Assembly (NCBI RefSeq): GCF_028748105.1
Contig: NZ_CP118168.1
Coordinates: 930,001-994,000, forward strand
From: Entomospira nematocerorum
GTDB taxonomy: Bacteria; Spirochaetota; Spirochaetia; WRBN01
DNA: 64,000 bases
Direction of reading: 5' to 3'
Within the stretch, counting starts at the first letter, position 1. Every line of letters begins with the position of its first letter. This document shows positions 52,613 through 61,818 of this stretch, one piece after another. Both the position numbers and the translations under genes were made by a program. A model generated the notes under the pieces. The model saw only the letters and a list, made by a program, of their open reading frames with translations, was not told the DNA's origin and ran no database searches.

Positions 52613-54343
52613 ATATGGTGCAACAAAGAGGTGGATCTGTGTTTTCAGATTTCCCATTTTTATCTCAGCTTCTTCTTCATTGAGAGCGGTGATGCTAGTA
52701 TAGAATTTAATTTTTGGCTCTGTTCCGCTAGGCCGGGCACTAATGAGAGTTCCGTCCTCTAGCTGAAATTGTAGTAAATTTGTATGAGGTAGTGGCTCCT
52801 CTAAGGGGATAGCTTGTCCTGTATGATCAAAAATCTTTTGCTGTCGATAATCATAAACACGACGAATTGGACTATCTCCCCATTTTGGTTGTTCACGCGC
52901 TAAATGATCCATCATCGCTTCAATGGCTTGCGTTCCAACGCTACCACTGAGGGTATAGTTTATCTGTCGATCAAGATGATAGCCATATGATGCGTGTAGA
53001 TGCTCTAAAATAGTGATGAGGCTTGTATTCTCTTTTGCATAGTGTTCATGCATGAATGCTATCAAGAGTGCTGCAGATACGGCATCTTTATCTCGTGATA
53101 AGGTATGAATCAAAAATCCATAGCTTTCCTCGCAACCGAAGATATACTCTCTATTTTTTTCCTTCTCACATGTAGCAATCACTTCAGCAATAAATTTGAA
53201 TCCAGTAAGGACGCGTGTGTCACTGATATGATAGAATTGTGCAATTTTATTTTGTAACGGTGATGTTACGACAGTATTGACAAATAGAGAGCGATCGTAG
53301 GGTAAACCTGCTTTTTTTCTCATTTCAGCAATAAAATACAACATCAGTGCTCCAATTTGATTTCCTGTCAGGATAATAAATTGATCATCATGTTTTACAG
53401 CTACGCCCAGTCGATCTGCATCAGGATCTGTCGCTAAGACAAGTGAAGCACCTTGTTTATGTGCAAGATCAATAGCGATTTCTAGGTTTTCACTATCTTC
53501 TGGATTAGGTGTTTTTACTGTAGGAAAATTCCCATCTGGTTCTGATTGCTCAGATGGAACAAACACTGTAAACCCAGCACTCTCCAGCATATGGACAACA
53601 GGTCTATGCCCTGATCCATGTAAAGGAGAATAACAAATAGTACTACTAATAGAACTCTTTGCCGTAGGGTAGAGGAATTTTATGAGTTCTAAATTAAATA
53701 TGGCATCATGATATTGTAGGAAAAGGGTCTCATCAAGCCAAGTCCAAAGATCTCTTGATTGTGCTTCTTTTTCTGTGATGACATCACTGGGTTCCACTTG
53801 TGCAATCGATTGTTCAATGCCAGCATCATGGGGAGCTGTTACCTGCTCACCAGAACCCCAGTAGACCTTATAACCATTATACTCCTTGGGATTATGACTT
53901 GCTGTAATCATGACTCCAAAGTCAGCTTCTTCTTGACGAATAGAGAAACTCAGAATAGGTACAGGTGTTGGATCCATGAATATTTTCACGTGAATACCCA
54001 TGGTAGCGAGTGTTTTTGCGGTAATGATAGCAAATTCCTTACTATAAAGTCTTGTATCATAGCTAATAATTGCAGTCAATGGACGCTTATATAACGATCG
54101 TGCATAGAGACCTAGACCTTGTGTGGCGAGGTGAATTGTAAGTGGATTAATACTATTGAATCCAGGTTGCATAACCCCACGGAGTCCTCCAGTTCCGAAT
54201 TTAATCGATGATCCAAAGAGATCTCGTAGTAAAGAGCCATCAGCATTTGTCTGTAAATCACGTGCTAGGTCTAAAAAGTGCTGATCTGTCTCGTGCTGTA
54301 AGTAAAAAGTTACTCTTTCTTTAATAAATTCTAAATCTTCCAT
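52607..54343 (-). CDS. Alpha-phosphohexomutase (phosphoglucomutase/phosphomannomutase)
   Basis: 578 residues of the long PgcA-like branch. The phosphoserine loop is TASHNPKEYNGYKVYW, the metal loop DPDADRLGVAV, the sugar-specificity loop CEESYGF and the phosphate-binding loop RPSGTEPKIKFY. It interconverts hexose 1- and 6-phosphates, feeding glycolysis and sugar-nucleotide synthesis. Specificity for glucose or mannose cannot be told from sequence; the length favours phosphoglucomutase. Its -10 box TATAAT (54350-54355) ends six bases before the ATG. Confidence 0.93.
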   Translation of the reverse strand: MEDLEFIKERVTFYLQHETDQHFLDLARDLQTNADGSLLRDLFGSSIKFGTGGLRGVMQPGFNSINPLTIHLATQGLGLYARSLYKRPLTAIISYDTRLYSKEFAIITAKTLATMGIHVKIFMDPTPVPILSFSIRQEEADFGVMITASHNPKEYNGYKVYWGSGEQVTAPHDAGIEQSIAQVEPSDVITEKEAQSRDLWTWLDETLFLQYHDAIFNLELIKFLYPTAKSSISSTICYSPLHGSGHRPVVHMLESAGFTVFVPSEQSEPDGNFPTVKTPNPEDSENLEIAIDLAHKQGASLVLATDPDADRLGVAVKHDDQFIILTGNQIGALMLYFIAEMRKKAGLPYDRSLFVNTVVTSPLQNKIAQFYHISDTRVLTGFKFIAEVIATCEKEKNREYIFGCEESYGFLIHTLSRDKDAVSAALLIAFMHEHYAKENTSLITILEHLHASYGYHLDRQINYTLSGSVGTQAIEAMMDHLAREQPKWGDSPIRRVYDYRQQKIFDHTGQAIPLEEPLPHTNLLQFQLEDGTLISARPSGTEPKIKFYTSITALNEEEAEIKMGNLKTQIHLFVAPYL

Positions 54344-54349
54344 ATATAT

Positions 54350-54355
54350 ATTATA
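54350..54355 (-). promoter_or_regulatory. -10 box of pgm, predicted leaderless
   Basis: Consensus TATAAT on the minus strand, six bases before the ATG at 54343. The -35 region is poor (TAGTCT at 18 bases) and lies in the hairpin behind infB. Confidence 0.55.
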
Positions 54356-54370
54356 CTATGCTATAGAAGA

Positions 54371-54446
54371 AAAGACTAGAAAAAAGTGTCTAGTCTTTTA
54401 TAAGAGAAGAGGCATAATGATGTTATATATGCTCTCTTCTCTTTTG
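54371..54446 (-). terminator. Double hairpin after infB
   Basis: An inner hairpin 54371-54398 has 10-base arms (AAAGACTAGA with TCTAGTCTTT). A second, imperfect hairpin spans about 54401-54446. Both lie between the infB stop and the pgm promoter; T runs are short. Confidence 0.7.
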
Positions 54447-54465
54447 TATAACAGATAATAAAGAA

Positions 54466-57105
54466 TTATTTAGATGAATTTAATCTTCGTTTAATTTCAT
54501 GAATATCATAGGCTTCAAGGATATCACCCATTTTTATATCTGAGTATCCTTGTAGTGTGATACCACACTCAAAGCCTTCACGCACCTCTTTGACATCATC
54601 TTTTTCACGTTTAAGTCCTGCAATAGTACAATCACCCATAACGACGCTATCTCTGATAACATGAATACGGCTTTTTCGAGTAATAACACCACTAATGATC
54701 ATACAACCAGCAATATTTCCAACTTTGGAGCTTGCAAAGACTTTTCGAATTTCTGCTTGCCCAGTGACTTGCTCACGTAATTCAGGAGTAAGAAGACCCT
54801 CAATCGCTAAAGTGATGTCTTCAATAACCTCATAAATAAGATTATACTTGCGAATTTCAACTTTTTCCTGATCCGCTAATAATTGAGCTTTCGGCGTGGG
54901 GCGAACGTGGAATCCAATAATAATAGCATCAGATGTTGCAGCACTCTTCACGTCTTGCTCTACAATAGCACCTGCGGTTGCAGACAAAACTGTAAGGCGA
55001 ATTTCGTTGTTTGATAATTTCTCTAGAGATTGCTTTAATGCTTCAACAGAGCCTTGCACATCACCCTTGATAATAAGGCGCAGCTCTTTTTGCTCCTTCG
55101 TAGAGAGATTTTCCATGAAGTTGGCTAAAGAGATTTTTTTCACATTTTTAGCTTCTTCCAGCTTATTAAGCTCTTGTCTCTTACTAGCAACTTGGCGAGC
55201 CATAGCCTCATCCTTGGTAACTTGGAAAGGATCTCCTGCTTTAGGCGTTCCTTCTGAGAATCCCGTAATTTCTACAGGTTGCGCTGGATAGGCCTCTTTG
55301 ATGCGTTGGCCTTTATCATTATACATAGCACGAATTTTTCCATAGAATATTCCTGCCACGAAAGGGTCGCCAACATGTAGAGTTCCCCGACTTAAAAGAA
55401 CAGTGGCAGCAATACCTCTACCTGGATCAATTCTTGCTTCGATGACGTGACCTTCTGCAGCGCATTTAGGATTGGTGGTTAGTTCCATCATTTCTGCTTG
55501 TAGTAAGATAACCTCAAGAAGCTCATTAATACCAGATCCTGTAAGAGCGGAGATGGGGGCAAATATCGTGCTACCGCCCCAGCTTTCTGGAATGAGTTCA
55601 AATTCAGAAAGTTGCTGTTGAATTCTCTCCATACTTGCATCAGGTAGATCCATTTTATTGACTGCAACAATAATAGGCGCAGCGGCTTCTTTAGCTTGTT
55701 TAATAGCCTCTCTTGTTTGTGGCATGACGCCCTCAACACCAGAGACAACTAAAACAACGATATCCGTAACAGACGCTCCTCGTTCTCGCATAGCACTGAA
55801 TGCTTCGTGACCTGGGGTATCCAAAAAGGTAATTTGTTGGCCACTTGGGAGTGTAACTTGGTATGCACCAATATGCTGCGTAATGCCACCAGCTTCACGA
55901 GATACGACATCAGCGCTACGAATAGCATCAAGTGTCTTAGTTTTACCATGGTCAACATGACCCATGATAGTAACAATAGGATTTCTGGTAACAAGATCTT
56001 CAGGATTATCTTTTTCCGTCTCAATAACGGTTTCATCATAGAGAGAGACAACATTAACTTTACATTTGTATTCTTCGGCTAGAATGGTTGCAGTGTCACT
56101 ATCAATCTGGCCATTGATGGTAACCATTACACCAAGACTCATGAGCTTGGTAATAAGATCGCTTGCCTTTAAGTTCATTTTTTTTGCAAGATCGGATACC
56201 GTGATACTCTCCATGATATCAATCGTACTAGGCACGGCCTGGGTCGTATTGATAATTTTACGCTTTTGTTGAAAGAATTTTTCACTATCGCTTTGCGATT
56301 GACCTTTACCTTGGTAGTTTTTCTTACCACGTGATGCAGCCCATTTCGCGGCTCCAGCACTACGGGTGAGATCAATTGTCTCTGCAACCATTGCAGGCTT
56401 TTGTCCTGGAGTTCGACCACCAGCACCAGCGCCACTGCTGTTATGACCGCCATGAGGTCGATAAGGAGGGCGACTGTTATTGCCTTGTGGATGCGATGAG
56501 CGTGGATATTGCTGTCCCCCTCCACTATGTGGACGCTGCGGGCGATCGCTGCCACCTTCATGACGAGATCGATAACTCGGTGCATGGCTATTTGTATGAT
56601 TTGCATAGCTTGATGTCTGTTCATAACGTTGTGTAGTTGTGCTACGAGAGCCATAACTACTGCTGCTATTAATCGTTGTAGTACGATTTCCAGAGCCATA
56701 GCTGGGAGATGTGCGTCCTGTTGGGCTGCTATATGTCGATGTCGTGTGGTTACTGCCACCAGCTAAATTTCCGGCTTTTTTGTGTACACGGGGTCGATCT
56801 AAGCTTTGGATAGAGGATGAACTAGGAGAGGACGGTTTCCCTGAACTTGATGATGCTGCTTGTGTGGGTGTAGTAGTACTCTGTGAGTTCGTATTCTTAT
56901 GAGATTTAGAATACTCGGTTGGCTTTTTGGAAACAACAACAATCCGTTTCTTCTTGGCATCTTTATTGCCAGTGTTAGTAGTAGCAACTTGCATATCTTC
57001 TTTTGTAGAAGGTGCATCAATTTTACTCTCTGTCTCTTGTTTTCTTTTATCTTTTTTAATAAGTGGTGCTTCTTCTTTTTTATCCTTTTCGCTTTCGCTA
57101 GTCAT
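54466..57105 (-). CDS. infB: Translation initiation factor IF-2
   Basis: 879 residues; GTPase that places initiator tRNA on the 30S subunit. N-terminal ~1-260 is low-complexity: first Lys/Glu-rich, then dominated by Ser, Thr, Gly, Tyr and Arg (SSYGSGNRTT type), likely disordered and RNA-interacting. An IF2_N helix domain (~300-350) precedes the G domain: GHVDHGKTKTLD (G1; the usual GKTTLLD is slightly altered), DTPGHEAF (G3), NKMD (G4). Domains II-IV follow to the C-terminus. GAGGAAGC precedes the ATG. Third gene of rimP-nusA-infB. Confidence 0.96.
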   Translation of the reverse strand: MTSESEKDKKEEAPLIKKDKRKQETESKIDAPSTKEDMQVATTNTGNKDAKKKRIVVVSKKPTEYSKSHKNTNSQSTTTPTQAASSSSGKPSSPSSSSIQSLDRPRVHKKAGNLAGGSNHTTSTYSSPTGRTSPSYGSGNRTTTINSSSSYGSRSTTTQRYEQTSSYANHTNSHAPSYRSRHEGGSDRPQRPHSGGGQQYPRSSHPQGNNSRPPYRPHGGHNSSGAGAGGRTPGQKPAMVAETIDLTRSAGAAKWAASRGKKNYQGKGQSQSDSEKFFQQKRKIINTTQAVPSTIDIMESITVSDLAKKMNLKASDLITKLMSLGVMVTINGQIDSDTATILAEEYKCKVNVVSLYDETVIETEKDNPEDLVTRNPIVTIMGHVDHGKTKTLDAIRSADVVSREAGGITQHIGAYQVTLPSGQQITFLDTPGHEAFSAMRERGASVTDIVVLVVSGVEGVMPQTREAIKQAKEAAAPIIVAVNKMDLPDASMERIQQQLSEFELIPESWGGSTIFAPISALTGSGINELLEVILLQAEMMELTTNPKCAAEGHVIEARIDPGRGIAATVLLSRGTLHVGDPFVAGIFYGKIRAMYNDKGQRIKEAYPAQPVEITGFSEGTPKAGDPFQVTKDEAMARQVASKRQELNKLEEAKNVKKISLANFMENLSTKEQKELRLIIKGDVQGSVEALKQSLEKLSNNEIRLTVLSATAGAIVEQDVKSAATSDAIIIGFHVRPTPKAQLLADQEKVEIRKYNLIYEVIEDITLAIEGLLTPELREQVTGQAEIRKVFASSKVGNIAGCMIISGVITRKSRIHVIRDSVVMGDCTIAGLKREKDDVKEVREGFECGITLQGYSDIKMGDILEAYDIHEIKRRLNSSK

Positions 57106-57199
57106 GCTTCCTCTCTAATCCTTCCTTATATTCACCCTCAAAGCCCTATAAATACATAGCTTCAAGTTTTTTCATTCTATACCATTTTTAAAAGAACGT

Positions 57200-58636
57200 C
57201 TACTGCTCTTCATTTTCTTCCATTTCAAAGCTCAAGCCAACACCGCAGTGTGGACACTCCTGCATCTGAATCGTAATCGATCCCCCACATTCAGGACATT
57301 CATAGAACTCTTCTTCTTGTTGCTCCACCTGATGTGAATGCTCTTCTAACTCCTCTTGTAGGTGAAGAATCTCATTAATACGGATAATATCATTTGCTGT
57401 AATACCAGCAAGGGCTTCCATACCGGATTGATCCAATGATTGCAGGCTATCAACAAATTCAATGCCATTGGAGCTTAGTAAAGCGATGAGTCTCTCACTA
57501 ATACCTGGTAGATGCTCAATACGTAGATGTTCTTCATATTCATCACTAAAAAGACCATCAGGCATGCTAACATCATTAATATTAAGATCCATGGCGGCAA
57601 CCTGTGCTTCTGTTTTTACTTCGATATTCCAATCAACAAGTTTATTCGCTAATCGAATATTCAAACCATTTTTGCCAATAGCAAGACTCAATTGATCTTC
57701 TGCTACGACAGCGAGGGCTTTTCTCATTCCCTGATTTATAATATACACAGCATTTACCTTAGCGGGGGCAAGTGCATTCTTAATGAATTCGCTAATATTG
57801 TCTTCATACAACAAAACGTCAATCTTTTCACCCTCTAATTCACGTACGACGTTCTGAATACGTTGTCCACGTGCGCCTACACATGCTCCTACAGGATCTA
57901 TGTCATTTCGATGCGAATAGACAGCTAGTTTGGTTCGGTAGCCAGGTTCTCTTACAATTTTGTGGATATAAACTGTTTCATCACTTAATTCAGGGATTTC
58001 CAACTCCAGCATACGCTTGACAAATTCAGCATGCGTTCTGGTCAAGACAATAGATAAACCTGTGTTTCCTTTTTTGACTTCTAGAATCATGGCACGAATA
58101 CGATCACCTGGTTCATAGTGCTCACGAGGGGATTGGAACCGTTTAGGAATAATTGCCTCTGTGCGCCCTATATCAACATAGATAGATCCTCGATAGAGGC
58201 GTTGATGATATCCTACAACGATTTCACCAACTTTATCCTTATACTCACTGTATAAGGTGTTTTTTTGAATCTCCTTGAAATCTTGTCGAGCGCGTTGCTT
58301 TCCGGCTTGAATATCAGTACGATCAAATTCGTGAGTATTGACTTCAATGAGAATTTCATCCCCAACTTCTGCCTCTTGATTGTGTTTTTGTGCTTCGCTA
58401 AGATCTATTTGAAGATAAGGATTATCCCAATCATCATCCTCAACGACCTCTTTACGAGCATATACTGTCACATATTGGAGATCTTTTGAGAATTTAACAA
58501 CTGCATTCTCTGATGTCCGGAAACGACGCTTGTAAGCGGCTAATAGTGTTTCCTCAATTGTTTTAAGGACTAATTCTTCGGAAATATCACGTTCATACTG
58601 AAGTTGTTTTACTGAGTCTCCAATGAATACTGGCAT
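57200..58636 (-). CDS. nusA: Transcription factor NusA with C-terminal zinc-ribbon-like tail
   Basis: 478 residues. N-terminal polymerase-binding domain (1-~125), S1 domain (~135-200), KH pair (~205-345; IDPVGACVGARGQRIQNVVREL and LSLAIGKNGLNIRLA), and a helix-hairpin-helix-like region (~365-430). The last 38 residues add CPECGGSITIQMQECPHC, Cys at 447, 450, 461 and 464, a rubredoxin-like zinc ribbon followed by an acidic end. That tail is not part of standard NusA. AAGGAG lies before the ATG. It lies between rimP and infB as in most bacteria. Confidence 0.95.
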   Translation of the reverse strand: MPVFIGDSVKQLQYERDISEELVLKTIEETLLAAYKRRFRTSENAVVKFSKDLQYVTVYARKEVVEDDDWDNPYLQIDLSEAQKHNQEAEVGDEILIEVNTHEFDRTDIQAGKQRARQDFKEIQKNTLYSEYKDKVGEIVVGYHQRLYRGSIYVDIGRTEAIIPKRFQSPREHYEPGDRIRAMILEVKKGNTGLSIVLTRTHAEFVKRMLELEIPELSDETVYIHKIVREPGYRTKLAVYSHRNDIDPVGACVGARGQRIQNVVRELEGEKIDVLLYEDNISEFIKNALAPAKVNAVYIINQGMRKALAVVAEDQLSLAIGKNGLNIRLANKLVDWNIEVKTEAQVAAMDLNINDVSMPDGLFSDEYEEHLRIEHLPGISERLIALLSSNGIEFVDSLQSLDQSGMEALAGITANDIIRINEILHLQEELEEHSHQVEQQEEEFYECPECGGSITIQMQECPHCGVGLSFEMEENEEQ

Positions 58637-58673
58637 AAATGTCTCCTTGTTACCTAGAATAAATAATAAATAC

Positions 58674-59108
58674 TTAATAATCCGGACTTAGTTTAGCTCG
58701 GGCGATATTCTTAAAGGGATATAACGTCTCTTTATTATCTAATTGGAGAGCGTCTTCTGTTACTGCAGAGATCGTTCCGATGAGCGAGGATCCGTCTTTA
58801 TTAGTGAGATGTATGCGGTGGTTAATAAAAATAGCATACTCTTTATCAGATTTAAATTGTCTATCAATGCCTGGTGTCGAAACGTTTAGGGCAATATCAA
58901 TATCAGGATATAAGACATCAAGCTGCAGATTTAAACTGGAGGCAACAGCGGAGCAGTCATCAAGTCCTATGCCATTATTTTTATATATGAAGAGTGAAAT
59001 CTTTTTTCCACCAAATTTTGCAGGTGCAATGGTGCTTTCTACAACAGAATAGCCCAGTTCTTCCGTGAGCTGGATGATGATATCTTCTAGATTAGGTGAT
59101 GTACTCAT
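58674..59108 (-). CDS. rimP: Ribosome maturation factor RimP
   Basis: 144 residues, typical length. The N-terminal domain contains ELGYSVVESTIAPAKFGGKKISLFIYKNNGIGLDDCSAVASSL and DIALNVSTPGIDR (the family motif VSSPGLDRPL in variant form), and an Sm-like C-terminal half. It assists 30S assembly. First gene of the rimP-nusA-infB operon; a terminator for the preceding lipoprotein gene lies just upstream, so the operon promoter must be between 59108 and about 59155. Confidence 0.9.
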   Translation of the reverse strand: MSTSPNLEDIIIQLTEELGYSVVESTIAPAKFGGKKISLFIYKNNGIGLDDCSAVASSLNLQLDVLYPDIDIALNVSTPGIDRQFKSDKEYAIFINHRIHLTNKDGSSLIGTISAVTEDALQLDNKETLYPFKNIARAKLSPDY

Positions 59109-59154
59109 ATTAGGACTTAGTAAACCTCTTTTTCACTTGGATTAAAAATAAAAA

Positions 59155-59182
59155 AAAGCTTGACAGCGTTGCTGCAAGCTTT
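59155..59182 (-). terminator. Terminator of the lipoprotein gene
   Basis: 8-base outer arms (59155-59162 with 59175-59182) plus an inner CAGC/GCTG pairing with one bulge. On the minus strand it is followed by eight Ts. Confidence 0.88.
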
Positions 59183-59277
59183 ATCATTCAATTGAATTCA
59201 AACGATAATAGACTGATTATAATTTTTTTTTTATATTTCGTCAAGTCTTTTTGACACAATAATCCCCGGAATTAACA

Positions 59278-59892
59278 TTATTTTTTGATGGTATAACAAG
59301 GCTTATTATAAAAAGATAAAACATATGTAGATGCAAGGGAACCATTTGTCATAAAATAGAATTTTACAGTAACTTTATCACCTACCGTTAAGGGTTTTTT
59401 TCCTAAAGCGATGCGTTTTTGGTTGAGGGCGATAATTTCAGGATCGTTGATACTCCAGTGATCAAAAGACTTATTTGCTTGACGCTGGACGAATCCTTGA
59501 CTTGTAGATGATTTCTTTCCTCTTTTATCAAGAGTCCACGCTTCGCCTGTGACATAATCAATTTCAATCTGATCACCTGCTGCTTTATCGTATGTTAATG
59601 TGAGTGCCTTTTTAGTATCCACAGGATAAAAGTATGTCCCAGATTCATCTAAAGTTTTAGCAATTATATCCGGTGACTCCAGGAGAACACGTTCTGCTTT
59701 TTGCGAGCTTCCCATCGTATAGGGGTGTGTTCCTATTGGATCTTCTTTATCATCAAGAATAAAGTAAAGAGAACCCGCACTTTCTGAAAGAGGTAGCCCT
59801 TTACTGAGACTATTGACAGTTGTTTTATCTATTATGGGATTACAGGATGATATGAATAAGAGGGTTGCTAGGGGGGATAAAGATTTCCACAT
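59278..59892 (-). CDS. Hypothetical lipoprotein
   Basis: 204 residues with a lipoprotein signal (LATLLFISSC, Cys near residue 17). The mature part contains SAGSLYFILDDKEDP, ESGTYFYPVDTKKALTLTYD, YVTGEAWTLDKRGKK and a C-terminal strand pair ending YNKPCYTIKK. I recognise no family. It is transcribed alone, with its own terminator. AAAGG lies 10 bases before the ATG. Likely surface or periplasmic, anchored by lipid. Confidence 0.7.
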   Translation of the reverse strand: MWKSLSPLATLLFISSCNPIIDKTTVNSLSKGLPLSESAGSLYFILDDKEDPIGTHPYTMGSSQKAERVLLESPDIIAKTLDESGTYFYPVDTKKALTLTYDKAAGDQIEIDYVTGEAWTLDKRGKKSSTSQGFVQRQANKSFDHWSINDPEIIALNQKRIALGKKPLTVGDKVTVKFYFMTNGSLASTYVLSFYNKPCYTIKK

Positions 59893-60073
59893 AGTTAGTA
59901 CCTTTTTTGAATATAGTTTATTTCTTGAAATTATACAGGGAGGCGAATGGTATGTCTATATATCTGCTATGGTAATGATATATTTTTATATTATGAATGT
60001 AAATTTATATCAAATTTGAGTGGTCAGATGCATAATCTCCTTTAATGGCCTAAATGAGTATGATAGCTATTAC

Positions 60074-60102
60074 TTGATCTAATTAGGTAAAAAAGATATA
60101 CT
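60074..60102 (+). promoter_or_regulatory. Promoter of the beta-barrel/lipoprotein pair
   Basis: TTGATC (60074-60079), 17-base spacer, TATACT (60097-60102). The expected start near 60109 leaves room for the GAGG before GTG 60135. Confidence 0.65.
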
Positions 60103-60134
60103 TTATTATATTTTTTGACACAATGAGGTATTTT

Positions 60135-60713
60135 GTGCGAAAACTGGTAATTATATTAAGTTTGATACTGCTAACACTCACAGCACAAGCACAGACCATC
60201 GGTCAGGATCAACTATATTCAGCAGGAGATGTTTCTATCCGCATTGGGGTAGGACCATTTATTCCACTATACGTGCATGCTTTTGACTTTTCTGATTTTT
60301 CTATGTCTGGCATGAAGGTTGGTTTTGGGTTGGGTCTTGGTGTGGATGTCTACTTATCAAATAACTTTAAATTAGGTGGAAGTATCGCCTTTGCGACCTC
60401 TAATGGTGTTAATGGAAATTTATCATTCCTTGTTCCAGCAACGATGCGTATTGATTGGGAATTTCATGCTCTTAAATTTGATTTTCCTGTTGGAATAGAT
60501 GTAGGCTTACTGTTCAATCGATATCGTGAGTTATTTGCTATTAATTTTTTAATGAGGCCACATGCTGGAGCCTTTTTTAATATTACACGTTCATGGTCTG
60601 TGGGTATTGATGCTGTCTTTTGGGTGGTACCCCAGGTTGTTTGGGATGATCTTCCCAAAAGTCGCGTAGGTACGTTTATGGAGATAGTCATTGCGGGACG
60701 TTATCGAATTTAA
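60135..60713 (+). CDS. Small outer-membrane beta-barrel-like protein
   Basis: About 192 residues from GTG 60135 (GAGG seven bases upstream). A signal peptide ending TAQAQ precedes a mature protein of alternating strands: VSIRIGVGPFIPLYV, GMKVGFGLGLGVDVYLSNNFKLGGSIAFA, LKFDFPVGIDVGLLF and a terminal strand EIVIAGRYRI ending in an aromatic-plus-Ile pattern. The length fits an 8-stranded OmpA/OmpW-size barrel. The ATG at 60123 lacks a ribosome site. It is followed after 20 bases by a lipoprotein gene, so the pair may form an outer-membrane complex. Confidence 0.72.
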   Translation: MRKLVIILSLILLTLTAQAQTIGQDQLYSAGDVSIRIGVGPFIPLYVHAFDFSDFSMSGMKVGFGLGLGVDVYLSNNFKLGGSIAFATSNGVNGNLSFLVPATMRIDWEFHALKFDFPVGIDVGLLFNRYRELFAINFLMRPHAGAFFNITRSWSVGIDAVFWVVPQVVWDDLPKSRVGTFMEIVIAGRYRI

Positions 60714-60733
60714 GAAAAAAGTCGGGGAAGATA

Positions 60734-61696
60734 ATGAGTAAAATTATGCATAAAATACTGGTACTTGGCCTAGCCGTTCTCCTTGTAGCCTGCCAAGATC
60801 CTATATTTTGGACACAGCAAAATGAAAAATTAACAATAAGCCATAACTTAAGTAAAGTTGGACGTATTTTCGATGTTGATATTGATGATAGTGAGCAATA
60901 TTTATACGCAATCGTTGGAGGTATGCTGTATAGAAGAGAGGTAATTTCTAATGAATGGAAGTTATTTGAGCTTCCTGGCTTTGCCCATTCGCTAGATTTA
61001 CGTAGTGGGCGCATTGCCCTAACTGATGGTGTATATGCGTATGACTTTTCGGGAATGAAAATTGGATCAATAGTTGATGCCACTGCAAAGAGAGCTTTTT
61101 TTGATAAGGATCAAAATGGTATCGTTATTGCTTATGAACGTGATTCAAGTGTTGCACATGATATGGATACTTTCACCATTGAAGGAGTGAGCCATCGATT
61201 TATTGGACGCTACTTGGGGCGGATCAATCAATTTGTAGTGAGTAGCACAGGTGTGTTTACTACAAGCGGGGTAAATGTGGGTGATGCGTTGCGGGATCCA
61301 CGTGGAACAGATGGTAGTTGGCTTGTTGCTAATACACAAGCTGGTGAAGTTGTTAATAATCTCTTTGTCAATCCCGTGAGTAACATTACAGGCGTTTCTG
61401 TCACATCCAATATTGCAGGATTTTTAACAGATACTCATGATGGTAGTGGAAGCTCTCTGGCACTGGTTGGTGTTGCAGTGGGAGGTTATCGGGAAATTTT
61501 CATCAATGCTGAAGGGAAATATGTGGCAAGAAATCCTATGTCTAGCATTATTGATTCGAGTATTTATCGTGCTAGTGAACTTAGCACTGCATATATTGAA
61601 CGATTTTTCTATAAAAATAACACACTTTTTGCACTCACAACGGATAAAGGATTGTGGACTCAGCGTGAACGTAGTGGCGTTTGGGTTTGGGAGTAA
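60734..61696 (+). CDS. Hypothetical lipoprotein with beta-propeller-like repeats
   Basis: 320 residues with a lipoprotein signal (LVLGLAVLLVAC, Cys near residue 20). The mature part has repeated four-strand blocks such as RIFDVDIDDSEQYLYAIVGGMLYRREV, HSLDLRSGRIALTDGVYAYDF and KNNTLFALTTDKGLWTQRE, which suggest a beta-propeller; this is an inference from the repeat look. GGGGAAG precedes the ATG. Probably co-transcribed with the beta-barrel gene. Function unknown. Confidence 0.7.
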   Translation: MSKIMHKILVLGLAVLLVACQDPIFWTQQNEKLTISHNLSKVGRIFDVDIDDSEQYLYAIVGGMLYRREVISNEWKLFELPGFAHSLDLRSGRIALTDGVYAYDFSGMKIGSIVDATAKRAFFDKDQNGIVIAYERDSSVAHDMDTFTIEGVSHRFIGRYLGRINQFVVSSTGVFTTSGVNVGDALRDPRGTDGSWLVANTQAGEVVNNLFVNPVSNITGVSVTSNIAGFLTDTHDGSGSSLALVGVAVGGYREIFINAEGKYVARNPMSSIIDSSIYRASELSTAYIERFFYKNNTLFALTTDKGLWTQRERSGVWVWE

Positions 61697-61715
61697 TCTT
61701 TAGTTATTAGGGTAC

Positions 61716-61744
61716 TTTACTTTATTGGGAAAAAATGTTATATT
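61716..61744 (+). promoter_or_regulatory. Candidate promoter of infC-rpmI-rplT
   Basis: TTTACT (61716-61721), 17-base spacer, TATATT (61739-61744), with about 70 bases of leader before the infC start. Confidence 0.45.
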
Positions 61745-61818
61745 AAAGTGCAATTGATTCCTATGTTAAGGGATATTAATCTTAAGTGAACTTGATAGGA
61801 AAGTCGAAGGGAGGAAAT

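Noticed and set aside
59813..60019. 68-residue plus-strand frame in the 59893-60122 gap
   Set aside because: Starts inside the lipoprotein gene on the other strand, ends in AT-rich DNA and has no ribosome site.
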